Part shown: positions 1-5,999 of the stretch, in pieces | How positions within the stretch are numbered: the first letter of the stretch is position 1 | Layout: each line of letters begins with the position of its first letter | Source of the DNA: Nitrospirae bacterium UBA4572 | GTDB taxonomy: Bacteria > Nitrospirota > Leptospirillia > Leptospirillales > Leptospirillaceae | Direction: 5' to 3' | Length of the DNA stretch: 8,895 nucleotides | NCBI GenBank assembly: GCA_002387725.1 | Contig: DGKK01000027.1 | Location: 21,958-30,852, forward strand | Program-made: the position numbers and the translations under genes | The notes under the pieces: generated by a model | Told to the model about the DNA's origin: nothing | The model's database searches: none | Seen by the model: only the letters and a program-made list of their open reading frames with translations

Positions 1-1
1 C

Positions 2-283
2 GGGAGCCTCTCCCGGGTCATGGCGGATATCGTCGACGAGGATCGGCAGGTGCTTGCCCGGGAGTGGCGTCGGCTCTATGGCCTCTACCGCCGCTCGGAA
101 GATCTCATCCGTATCGGGGCCTATGTGGCCGGTGGGGATCCGGAGCTTGACCGGGCTGTGCGCCTCCATGAATCCATGACAGGATTTTTGCGTCAGGGTA
201 GGGAGGAGCGGGTCGGACTTGAGGAGGCCTTTGAGGATCTGGCCCGCTCTCTCGATGAGCGGGAGGGAGGCTCCGATGGCTAG
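2..283 (+). CDS. fliI: Flagellum-specific ATPase FliI, C-terminal end (5' truncated by window edge)
   Basis: Only the last 93 residues are present; the reading frame is open from base 2 and ends with TAG at 281-283. The visible segment starts GSLSRVMADIV and continues with EDLIRIGAYVAGGDPELDRA and then FLRQG. This matches the C-terminal helical domain of FliI/YscN-type ATPases, where the stretch around SRVM, the EDLI-IGAY-GxxPxxDxA motif and FLRQ are conserved. The Walker A and B motifs lie outside the window. FliI is the cytoplasmic hexameric ATPase of the flagellar type III export apparatus, which releases substrates from chaperones with FliH and FliJ. The following gene is fliJ, its usual partner, which supports the call. 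The ATG at base 20 is an internal methionine, not the start. Confidence 0.95.
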   Translation, partial: GSLSRVMADIVDEDRQVLAREWRRLYGLYRRSEDLIRIGAYVAGGDPELDRAVRLHESMTGFLRQGREERVGLEEAFEDLARSLDEREGGSDG

Positions 284-353
284 CTCCAGGAGCACAAGCC
301 TCTATCGCATGCCGTCCGGTCGTCATGAGTCCGGGGGGCGAGGGGAGGGGTAG
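276..353 (+). CDS. Possible 25-residue leader ORF between fliI and fliJ
   Basis: This small ORF starts at an ATG eight bases inside the fliI 3' end and stops at a TAG that directly abuts the fliJ ATG (TAGATG). It is in the same frame as fliJ. A strong Shine-Dalgarno-like stretch (GGGAGGGAGG, 261-270) lies five bases upstream of the ATG. The predicted peptide begins MASSRSTSLYRMPS and is rich in Ser, Arg and Gly; I recognise no family. It could be a translational stepping stone that carries ribosomes from fliI to fliJ, a decayed N-terminal extension of fliJ cut off by an amber codon, or chance. FliJ proteins normally begin close to the RFxLxPVL motif, so fliJ does not need this segment. Confidence 0.25.
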   Translation: MASSRSTSLYRMPSGRHESGGRGEG

Positions 354-806
354 ATGGCCGAGGAGCGCTTCCGTCTCTCTCCGGTCCTGACCCATCGGGA
401 GAGCGAGGTTGAAAAGGCTGAAGGGGATTTGGCCCGCATCGCCCGGGAAAAGACGAAGGAGGAGGAGTTTGTTCAGACTCTCCGGAATCGCCGCCGGGAG
501 GCGATCGAAGCCTTTGCCGAAGGACAGGGGAGCGATCCGGCCCTCCGGACCTGTTTTTATGAGTTTCTGTCGCACATGGGCAATCTGATTGCCGTGCAGG
601 AGGAGCGGATCCGAGCGCTCTCCGAGAGCCATGAGCGCTGTCGTGTGATTTGGCAGAAGGCTGTCATGGAAAAGGAAAAGATCCTGATTCTGAAGGAGCG
701 CTTCGATGGAGAGCTCCGGCGTCAGGAAGACCGACGGGAGAGGCAGCTCCTGGAAGGGTGGATCGCGCAGGTGAACAAGGGACGCTCCGGAGAGGAGGGG
801 CCATGA
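354..806 (+). CDS. fliJ: Flagellar export protein FliJ
   Basis: The protein has 150 residues, typical for FliJ (about 140-150). It begins MAEERFRLSPVLTHRESEVE, matching the family's N-terminal RFxLxPVLxxRExxEexA pattern. The rest is almost entirely charged helix with heptad-like spacing, consistent with the antiparallel two-helix coiled coil of FliJ. In the family FliJ is a cytoplasmic stalk that inserts into the FliI hexamer, resembles the gamma subunit of F1-ATPase, and links the ATPase to FlhA. The ATG at 354 is preceded by the purine-rich GAGGGGAGGGG just upstream. The gene lies directly behind fliI, its usual place. Its TGA stop (804-806) overlaps the next gene's ATG as ATGA, implying translational coupling. 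Confidence 0.9.
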   Translation: MAEERFRLSPVLTHRESEVEKAEGDLARIAREKTKEEEFVQTLRNRRREAIEAFAEGQGSDPALRTCFYEFLSHMGNLIAVQEERIRALSESHERCRVIWQKAVMEKEKILILKERFDGELRRQEDRRERQLLEGWIAQVNKGRSGEEGP

Positions 807-1297
807 GGTCGGGGATGAGCGTTCGCACTCTTCGGACCCTGTTGTTGAGCCTTCTCATTTGCCTTGCCCCAGGAGCTTTTCACGCGGCCGGAGGCGCGAC
901 ATCTCCAGGAGGGGCCTCCTCCGGATCGGGCGGGTCTCCTTTAGGTATGGCAGGCGGCAAGGAAGAGGAGCGCCGCATCCTTCTCATGAAGCAGGATCTC
1001 GCCCGGCAAATTGAGGAAAATCGAAAGCTCCTCGACGCAATCGACAAGAAGCTGGCCCTTTATCAGTCGCTCAAGAAAAAGAACGTCAGGAATCTCGTGA
1101 AGCTCTATGAATCAATGGCCCCAAGGACGGCGGCTTCCCAGATCGATGTCATGCCGAAGAACCTTCGGCTGACGATCTTTTCCGGGATGAATCCACGGAA
1201 GGCATCGCGCATTATGCGGTACGTGGACCCCCGCGTGGCGGCAGAGATCTCGGCCCAAATGGCCGGGATGGCTCCGACAGCGGGAGGAGGACAATGA
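803..1297 (+). CDS. motE: MotE/YlxF-like protein with signal or membrane anchor, coiled coil and FliG/MgtE-N-like C terminus
   Basis: The product has 164 residues. Residues about 8-29 form a basic then hydrophobic signal peptide or N-terminal anchor, ending near AFHAAGG. A Gly/Ser-rich linker (30-52) and a charged coiled-coil region (about 53-95) follow. The C-terminal region (about 95-153) includes VKLYESMAPRTAASQID and MNPRKASRIMRYVDP. This resembles the short helical repeats of MgtE-N/FliG-like domains found in MotE and Bacillus YlxF. MotE in Helicobacter pylori is a periplasmic chaperone for the stator/disk protein MotC; ylxF commonly sits between fliJ and fliK, exactly as here. The start is chosen because ATG overlaps the fliJ stop (ATGA) and is preceded by AGGAGGGG. 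Function in this organism is inferred from family and position. Confidence 0.75.
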   Translation: MRSGMSVRTLRTLLLSLLICLAPGAFHAAGGATSPGGASSGSGGSPLGMAGGKEEERRILLMKQDLARQIEENRKLLDAIDKKLALYQSLKKKNVRNLVKLYESMAPRTAASQIDVMPKNLRLTIFSGMNPRKASRIMRYVDPRVAAEISAQMAGMAPTAGGGQ

Positions 1298-1404
1298 ACC
1301 TCGCAAGAAAGGGGCGCCGTCATGGGGATTCCAACCGTCTCACATCCTGTGGGAGAGACACAGGCCAATCCGGACCATTCGCAGGAGATCCGTTCCGCCA
1401 CTAA
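1294..1404 (+). CDS. Possible 36-residue ORF overlapping the motE stop and the fliK start (out of frame)
   Basis: ATG at 1294 overlaps the motE TGA as ATGA and has a strong Shine-Dalgarno-like sequence, GGGAGGAGG (1282-1290), just upstream. The frame runs to TAA at 1402-1404, passing through the fliK start codon at 1322 in a different frame. The peptide begins MNLARKGRRHGDSN and is basic; I recognise no family. If translated, ribosomes leaving motE would be drawn past the fliK start, which has a weaker site (AAAGGGG), so the ORF could lower fliK expression. It may also be chance, or the sign of a frameshift hiding an earlier fliK start. Confidence 0.2.
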   Translation: MNLARKGRRHGDSNRLTSCGRDTGQSGPFAGDPFRH

Positions 1405-2923
1405 AAAGGCGCGAAAGACAACGAAAGACACCCCGACGCTTCACCCAGGCAAGCGGGGAGCTTCGGCGTCGGAAGAGCACTCCTCCCGCTCCTTTGCCAG
1501 CATCTACCGAAAGAGTCTTGCCCATACCCAGAAGGTCTCCGGGGAGGAGGCGACCCTTTCCTCTCCGGGAAAGCCCAAAGGCCACTCTTCCACTCCCGCC
1601 GCCTCTTCGGCAACCCGCCTTGAACGACCCCGCAAGAAAAAAGCCCGCTCGGGAGATGAAGGTTCCCCGGTCCTTCCCTTGGTAAATCCGGACGATTTCG
1701 CGGAAAAGCCCGCCCGCTCGGCGCATGGTTCGGTCAAAGCGAAGACGCGTGTCCTTTGGGGGCCCCAGGGTGAGAGGGCTCTGGCAAGTGTCATGAGCGC
1801 AAAGCCGGAACCAGGAGGGGCAATCCCGGCAAAGACCTTCTCTGCGGCCCCTTCCCCTATGGCCGTTCCCCCGGTCGCCCAGCTCCCGAAGAAAGAAGGA
1901 GAGGTTCCCCCTCCCTCGGGGAAGCCTCGGGAAGCTCCCCCCTCCGGGGAGTTCGCCAGTGCCTTGGGGGCCGCAGCCCTTGCCGGAGAGTCAAAGGGAT
2001 TAAAGCCAACCGAACCATCAAGGCGGGAAGGTCAGTTTCCGGAGTCCCGAATCCGACCAGTCAAGGGGGAAATCTTCCGGAAGAGTGGCCCGGAGAGTGA
2101 ATCTCTCACATCTGCTGAGGGCTCCTCTCCGACAGGGGGGGCGCCATCCGCCCTCCCCGCAGGATCCCCTTCTGAGGGGACAGGGAAGACGATATCGGGC
2201 GGGGAGTCAGGGTCAAAAAGCCCCCTTCCCGAAGGCGCCGAGATTGCCGCGGCTGCAGAGGCTTCAGGAGGGAGCTCCTCTGTCGCCTCCCCGTCGGAGG
2301 CGGGGGGAAGCTCACCATCCGCCGTTATATCGGAGATCCCCGGAAAGGTCTCCTCGTTGGCTGCCGGAGGGGGGGGCCAGGTCTCTCTCGAGGTCAGACC
2401 GCCCCATCTGGGCCCTGTCGGCGTTCGGGTCCATGTGGACTCTGCCACGCGGCAGGTTCGGGTGGAACTCTCCTCCCATGACCCCCGGATCCGCCATCTT
2501 CTGGCCGGCAAGGAGGGGGAGATCAAGGAGAGCCTCTCCCAGAGCGGCTATGTTTTGGACCGCTTTGTGGTGGGGTCTCAGGGGCAAACCGGGGGGGGGC
2601 TTTCTGATCTGATGGGGGGGCTGGCAGCTTCGGGGCAATCTGCCGGATCCGGAGGCGATGCCGGAACGGGTCGCCAGGATGGCCAAGGTTCCGGGAATGG
2701 TTCAGGCTCCGGGGGATCTTTGGGCTCCGACCCGGGAGGATTTTCCCGACAGGGAGCCTCCCAGTCCGGTCAGTCCGGTTCGTTTGGCCGGGACTCGGGA
2801 GGAGGAAGGGAAGAGGGCTCCGAGAGGGGTGTCGGGGCCTCGGTTCCTTTGGAGGAGATGGCTTTCCCCTCCCCGATACCCTCGGGAGCCTCCGCTCCCT
2901 CCGGGTACCATCGCATTGCATGA
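1322..2923 (+). CDS. fliK: Flagellar hook-length control protein FliK
   Basis: The protein has 533 residues. Residues 1-345 are low-complexity and rich in Pro, Ser, Ala, Gly and Lys, as expected for the poorly conserved, flexible ruler region of FliK. Residues about 352-418 form the conserved Flg_hook (FliK C-terminal) domain: VSLEVRPPHLGPVGVRVHVD, then VRVELSSHDPRIRHLL and a final LSQSGYVLDRFVVG. After this comes an unusually long Gly/Ser/Gln-rich tail (about 420-533). FliK is secreted during hook assembly, measures hook length and switches export specificity through FlhB, whose gene begins at the end of this window. The ATG at 1322 has AAAGGGG seven bases upstream. The next genes, flgD and flgE, are its usual neighbours. 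Several poly-G runs occur in the gene, the longest nine bases (2591-2599). Confidence 0.9.
   Translation: MGIPTVSHPVGETQANPDHSQEIRSATKKARKTTKDTPTLHPGKRGASASEEHSSRSFASIYRKSLAHTQKVSGEEATLSSPGKPKGHSSTPAASSATRLERPRKKKARSGDEGSPVLPLVNPDDFAEKPARSAHGSVKAKTRVLWGPQGERALASVMSAKPEPGGAIPAKTFSAAPSPMAVPPVAQLPKKEGEVPPPSGKPREAPPSGEFASALGAAALAGESKGLKPTEPSRREGQFPESRIRPVKGEIFRKSGPESESLTSAEGSSPTGGAPSALPAGSPSEGTGKTISGGESGSKSPLPEGAEIAAAAEASGGSSSVASPSEAGGSSPSAVISEIPGKVSSLAAGGGGQVSLEVRPPHLGPVGVRVHVDSATRQVRVELSSHDPRIRHLLAGKEGEIKESLSQSGYVLDRFVVGSQGQTGGGLSDLMGGLAASGQSAGSGGDAGTGRQDGQGSGNGSGSGGSLGSDPGGFSRQGASQSGQSGSFGRDSGGGREEGSERGVGASVPLEEMAFPSPIPSGASAPSGYHRIA
2591..2599 (+). repeat. Nine-G homopolymer tract inside fliK
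   Basis: This uninterrupted run of nine G encodes Gly424-Gly426, just behind the conserved Flg_hook domain. By direct reading, loss of one G gives GGG-Phe-Leu-Ile-stop and gain of one G gives GGG-Ala-Phe-stop. A one-base slip in either direction would therefore yield a protein of about 428-429 residues, with the domain intact and the Gly/Ser tail removed. Shorter runs lie nearby at 2135-2141 (7), 2369-2376 (8) and 2614-2620 (7). Whether the tract actually varies is unknown. Confidence 0.6.
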
Positions 2924-2948
2924 ACGCCCATGATTTAAGGAGACGGCC

Positions 2949-3785
2949 ATGATCGTCAAGAACCAGCAAAACGAGATCGCGACAATTCGGAAAGAGTCTG
3001 AAAAAAGGCTCTCTCCTTCGGCCCTTCCCCCTCCCCAGAAGAAAAAGCTGGGGATGGAGGACTATATGAACATCATGATCCGCCAGCTCCAGTATCAGGA
3101 TCCGTTCCATCCCATGGACAACAGGAAGTTCGCCTCCCAGCTGGCGCAGTTTTCCCAGCTGGATCAGCTGGTCCACATGAACAAGAAAATGGAAGGAATG
3201 GCGAATCAGGGTCGGGAGACCGACGCTCTCCAGATGGTGGGCTTTCTCGGAAGGGAGGTCTTCCTGAAGGGAAACCGCTTCATCAAGGGGGAGCACCAGG
3301 AGGCGACCCTGGTCTTTCATCTCGACCGGCCGGCTCATAATGCCACCGTTTATGTCTACGGGGCGAAGCACCAGCTGGTGAGAAGCTTCAAGGTGGGACC
3401 CATGGATGCGGGTGACCAGCATGTGGCCTGGGATGGCCTGTCTAACAAGGGAAGCAAGGCTCCTGCAGGGGGGTACGAGTTTGAGGTGGTGGCAAGGGAC
3501 GCCAAGAATCGGCCCGTTCCTGCATCGCCCCTTCGGACGGGAGTCGTCACCGGCGTGGTCTTCTCCGGGACGAAACCCCTCCTAGAAGTCAACGGAGAGA
3601 GGGTGGATCTGGGGCAGATCACCCATGTAGGTATGGCCAAGTCCACGGGCTTGCCGCCCCTCTCGCCGCGGCAGACCCCTCCGGGTCCCGCTCCCAAAAT
3701 CCCGGGAATGACTCCCCGGGTCGCTCCGGGAGCCTATGCCAAGGCTCCGGGGAAGACCGGACCCACGATCAACCATACACTGTAG
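2949..3785 (+). CDS. flgD: Flagellar hook assembly (hook cap) protein FlgD
   Basis: The protein has 278 residues. The conserved N-terminal FlgD motif is clear at residues 36-78: MEDYMNIMIRQLQYQDPFHP followed by MDNRKFASQLAQFSQLDQL. Residues about 100-230 fit the FlgD Tudor-like/Ig-like (FLG_D) region, including VGFLGREVFLKGN, AGDQHVAWDGLSNKG and PAGGYEFEVVARD, the typical W-dG-d...G-Y-v pattern. A Pro/Gly-rich tail of about 45 residues follows. FlgD is exported and caps the growing hook, promoting FlgE polymerisation; it is absent from the finished filament. The start is supported by AAGGAG (2937-2942) six bases upstream of ATG. fliK precedes by 25 bases and flgE follows after 73 bases, the classic order. 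Confidence 0.93.
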   Translation: MIVKNQQNEIATIRKESEKRLSPSALPPPQKKKLGMEDYMNIMIRQLQYQDPFHPMDNRKFASQLAQFSQLDQLVHMNKKMEGMANQGRETDALQMVGFLGREVFLKGNRFIKGEHQEATLVFHLDRPAHNATVYVYGAKHQLVRSFKVGPMDAGDQHVAWDGLSNKGSKAPAGGYEFEVVARDAKNRPVPASPLRTGVVTGVVFSGTKPLLEVNGERVDLGQITHVGMAKSTGLPPLSPRQTPPGPAPKIPGMTPRVAPGAYAKAPGKTGPTINHTL

Positions 3786-3822
3786 CCGGCCAGTCTAAAA
3801 ATCGAAGGCCGCAAAGGCCACT

Positions 3823-3836
3823 TGGAGAGCACTCCA
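3823..3836 (+). other. Small hairpin in the flgE leader
   Basis: TGGAG and CTCCA form a perfect five-base-pair stem around the tetraloop AGCA. It sits 10 bases ahead of the strong AAGGAGG ribosome binding site of flgE, in the 73-base flgD-flgE gap. No T tract follows, so it is not a terminator. It might stabilise the highly translated flgE mRNA or be incidental. I saw no convincing promoter in this gap. Confidence 0.3.
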
Positions 3837-3858
3837 CCACTTTCAAGGAGGAACCACC

Positions 3859-5235
3859 ATGGGTATCCTGTCGTCCATGTATGTTGCCAACAGCGGTCTG
3901 TCGGCCATGGGAACGGACATGTCCGTTATCGGAAACAACATCAGTAACATGAACACCAACGGATTCAAGGCCGGACGTGCCGTCTTTGCCAATATCTACG
4001 GCCAGACCCTCGCCGGGAAGTCGAATGCGGTCGGCCCTTCGCAGCCAGGCTCCGGTGTCTATGTCGAATCGATCGAGCCCCTCTTTACCCAAGGATCGGT
4101 CCAGACGACGAGCAACGCTCTCGATCTGGCCATCCAGGGAAACGGCTTCTTCTCCTTCCGCAATCGTCAGGGCGCGATCCTCTACGGAAGAAACGGGGCG
4201 CTCTCCCTCGACAGAAATGGCCGCATCGTCGACCAGGGGGGCCATATCCTCCAAGGCTATATGGCGGATGCCCGGGGAAAGATCCTTCCCAAGGTGCGCG
4301 ATCTGAGCGTGCCCCAGTCGACCATTCCGCCCAAGGCCTCCCAGAACGTCTACTCGAGGATCAACCTCGACGCGAACATGACCGAGAAGCTCAAGACCGG
4401 GAAAACATTCTCCAAGTCGAGCAACATCTTCGACTCATTGGGGATCGAGCATCTTCTTACCTACAAGTTCCACCCCACCAATCAGGTCGGGGTCTGGGCC
4501 GTGGAGGCAACTCTCGACGGAGCCACCCTGACCAAAGGGGGCGGATCTATCAGCTACACCCCGGCTTCGGGAGGGAAGCCCATGACCATCAAGGGCATGG
4601 TCGCCAGTGTGGCCTTCGATGGCAACGGCAATGTTGAGACGGTGAACTATGGAGGGTCGCCAGTCTCCCAGAGCAGCGATGGGGTGCAGAATGTCGTCTA
4701 CACCATGGCCCTTGCCGACAAGGCGAAAACCCCCGTGAATCTTTCCCTCTTCATTCCGAAGGCGGGGCAAAAGGTGGCGGACAACAGCAAGGACGGCACC
4801 ACCCAGCAGGTGCTCGACCTGACGCAATATGCCGAACCCTCCACGACCATCGAGGAGACCCAGGATGGGTACAAGGCGGGAGATCTGTCCAACATCGCGA
4901 TCGATCGCGCGGGACGGATTGTCGGGTCCTTCTCCAACGGAACCGAACACAACCTCGGGGCCATTGCCGTGTCGACCTTCAACAACCCCAACGGCCTCGT
5001 CAGCGTGGGGGCCAACCTCTACAAGGAGAGCATCGGCTCGGGGATTGCCAATATCGGTCGGGCCGGCCAGGGAGGACGGGGTCAGGTTTTGGCCAATTCT
5101 CTCGAACAGTCCAATGTCGATCTCGGGCGTCAGATGATTGACATGATCTCGGCCGAACGGGGATACCAGGCCAATGCCTCGGTGATCTCCGCCGACAATC
5201 AGCTGATGAATACCTTGTTGACAAGGATTGGCTAA
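3859..5235 (+). CDS. flgE: Flagellar hook protein FlgE
   Basis: The protein has 458 residues, in the usual FlgE range. The N terminus MGILSSMYVANSGLSAMGTD followed by IGNNISNMNTNGFKAGRAVF is the rod/hook (flg_bb_rod) signature, and residues 85-100 carry NALDLAIQGNGFFSF. The C terminus (about 418-458), with SNVDLGRQMIDMISAERGYQ then ANASVISADNQLM, is the Flg_bbr_C domain. The large variable middle region makes FlgE more likely than the shorter rod proteins FlgF or FlgG. FlgE is exported through the type III gate and polymerises under FlgD to form the universal joint. A near-ideal AAGGAGG lies eight bases before the ATG. The gene is the last of its unit: a terminator begins 31 bases after the stop. 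Confidence 0.95.
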   Translation: MGILSSMYVANSGLSAMGTDMSVIGNNISNMNTNGFKAGRAVFANIYGQTLAGKSNAVGPSQPGSGVYVESIEPLFTQGSVQTTSNALDLAIQGNGFFSFRNRQGAILYGRNGALSLDRNGRIVDQGGHILQGYMADARGKILPKVRDLSVPQSTIPPKASQNVYSRINLDANMTEKLKTGKTFSKSSNIFDSLGIEHLLTYKFHPTNQVGVWAVEATLDGATLTKGGGSISYTPASGGKPMTIKGMVASVAFDGNGNVETVNYGGSPVSQSSDGVQNVVYTMALADKAKTPVNLSLFIPKAGQKVADNSKDGTTQQVLDLTQYAEPSTTIEETQDGYKAGDLSNIAIDRAGRIVGSFSNGTEHNLGAIAVSTFNNPNGLVSVGANLYKESIGSGIANIGRAGQGGRGQVLANSLEQSNVDLGRQMIDMISAERGYQANASVISADNQLMNTLLTRIG

Positions 5236-5266
5236 GTTATTTCATTTAAATAGAAAATAAGACAAG

Positions 5267-5308
5267 AAGGCCCTCCGGAGAACTCATCGGGGGGCCTTTT
5301 TTTGTTTT
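5267..5308 (+). terminator. Rho-independent terminator after flgE
   Basis: AAGGCCCTCCG (5267-5277) pairs with CGGGGGGCCTT (5288-5298) in an 11-base-pair stem with one G-U pair and a ten-base loop. The stem is followed by seven T (5297-5303, the first two also paired in the stem), then G and four more T. It ends the hook operon and separates it from the fliL unit. An AT-rich stretch (5235-5262) precedes it. Confidence 0.9.
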
Positions 5309-5323
5309 GGTATGTGAATTGCT
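5307..5323 (+). promoter_or_regulatory. Probable sigma-54 (-24/-12) promoter for the fliL-fliN-fliOPQR-flhB unit
   Basis: TTGGTATGTGAATTGCT fits the degenerate RpoN consensus TGGYAYR-N4-TTGCW at every defined position. GG (5309-5310) and GC (5321-5322) are separated by exactly ten bases, the invariant spacing. It lies directly behind the flgE terminator and about 78 bases before fliL, so transcription would begin near 5334. Sigma-54 control of flagellar hook, basal-body or export genes is established in several bacteria (for example Vibrio, Pseudomonas, Campylobacter). I found no clear enhancer-binding site. An overlapping sigma-70-like TTGTTT/TATGAT pair is possible but poorer. Confidence 0.65.
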
Positions 5324-5347
5324 TATGATAGGGCAGAAGCGACAACG

Positions 5348-5368
5348 CTCCGGAGTGTGAGGCCGGAG
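5348..5368 (+). other. Hairpin in the fliL 5' leader
   Basis: CTCCGG and CCGGAG form a perfect six-base-pair stem with a nine-base loop. It lies between the predicted transcription start (about 5334) and the fliL ribosome binding site (GGGAG, 5390-5394). No T tract follows. It may affect mRNA stability or access to fliL translation, or be incidental in this GC-rich DNA. Confidence 0.3.
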
Positions 5369-5400
5369 AGCATAAGAATGACCCCGTCCGGGAGTGAGCG

Positions 5401-5907
5401 ATGGCCGAGGAAGAAGGCGAAGAACAGAAAGAAGAGAAAAAAGGGTCGAAGAAGATCATCATCATTGCGGCGGCTATCCTGCTTCTGCTGGCGGGAGGAG
5501 GGGGCTTCTTCTTCCTCCACCATAAAAAGGCGGGAGCCAGGAAGGAAGGAGAGCATCACCACCAAATGACGCCCAAGGAGATGGAGAAGATGATCAAGGA
5601 ACATCCGATCGTCGACCTCAAGCCCTTCGTCGTCAATCTTTCCGGACCTCAGGGTGCGGCTCCCCAATACCTCAAGGTCAGAATTGCCTTGAAACTCGAC
5701 AAGGCCCTGACGGCGAAGGAGATCGAATACCGTCTGCCCGAGATCCAGAGTGCGATCCTGATCCTTCTCGGCGCCCAGACAGCGGATGCCATTCAGACGA
5801 CCGGAGGCAAGCTGGCCCTGAAGGATGCCATCCGCCACAGGGTGAATTCGAGGCTCGATTCGGGCAAGGTGACAGACGTGTACTTTACGGAGTTTGTTGT
5901 CCAGTAG
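5401..5907 (+). CDS. fliL: Flagellar basal body-associated protein FliL
   Basis: The protein has 168 residues, typical for FliL. A short, highly charged cytoplasmic N terminus (1-18) is followed by one membrane helix rich in Ile, Leu and Gly (about 19-39). A basic, His-containing periplasmic linker comes next, then the FliL domain (about 68-168): VDLKPFVVNL, YLKVRIALKLD, the EIEYRLPEIQSAILILL helix and the closing VTDVYFTEFVVQ. In the family FliL is a single-pass inner-membrane protein with a stomatin-like periplasmic domain that associates with the MotAB stator and supports torque or swarming. ATG is chosen for GGGAG six bases upstream. It is the first gene after the putative sigma-54 promoter. 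The usual next gene, fliM, is absent. Confidence 0.93.
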   Translation: MAEEEGEEQKEEKKGSKKIIIIAAAILLLLAGGGGFFFLHHKKAGARKEGEHHHQMTPKEMEKMIKEHPIVDLKPFVVNLSGPQGAAPQYLKVRIALKLDKALTAKEIEYRLPEIQSAILILLGAQTADAIQTTGGKLALKDAIRHRVNSRLDSGKVTDVYFTEFVVQ

Positions 5908-5990
5908 TGATCGTGGCCGATCGTGATCTTGGGAGGATCGCCGCAAGGTACCGTCAAACATTTTTTACCACGCGAAGGCCCAAGGGGCCG

Positions 5991-5995
5991 GGAGG
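5991..5995 (+). promoter_or_regulatory. Ribosome binding site that decides the fliN start
   Basis: GGAGG lies four bases before ATG at 6000. The frame is open further upstream to a GTG at 5907 that overlaps the fliL stop, but that GTG has no Shine-Dalgarno sequence at a usable distance. The 31-residue extension it would add shows no FliN-like sequence. Confidence 0.65.
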
Positions 5996-5999
5996 AAAC

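Noticed and set aside
650..802. An earlier in-frame start for the motE-like gene within fliJ
   Set aside because: It would bury the signal peptide behind about 50 residues. The ATG at 803 overlaps the fliJ stop and follows AGGAGGGG.
2523..3422. A reverse-strand open frame opposite fliK and flgD
   Set aside because: It spans two well-supported genes and shows no recognisable domain.
3787..3811. CGGCC/GGCCG inverted repeat between flgD and flgE as a possible terminator
   Set aside because: It has a five-base-pair stem with a 15-base loop and no following T tract.
5302..5329. A sigma-70-like promoter, TTGTTT (5302-5307) and TATGAT (5324-5329), 16 bases apart
   Set aside because: The -35 element matches only half of the consensus and lies within the terminator T tract. 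The overlapping -24/-12 element fits its consensus at all defined positions.
5909..5928. GATC-rich inverted and direct repeats just after fliL (GATCG-TGGC-CGATC)
   Set aside because: The stem is only five base pairs with no T tract, too short to call a terminator or operator. It may be chance.
5907..5999. A 31-residue N-terminal extension of FliN from GTG 5907
   Set aside because: No usable ribosome binding site precedes this GTG, the added residues do not resemble FliN, and ATG 6000 has GGAGG directly upstream.
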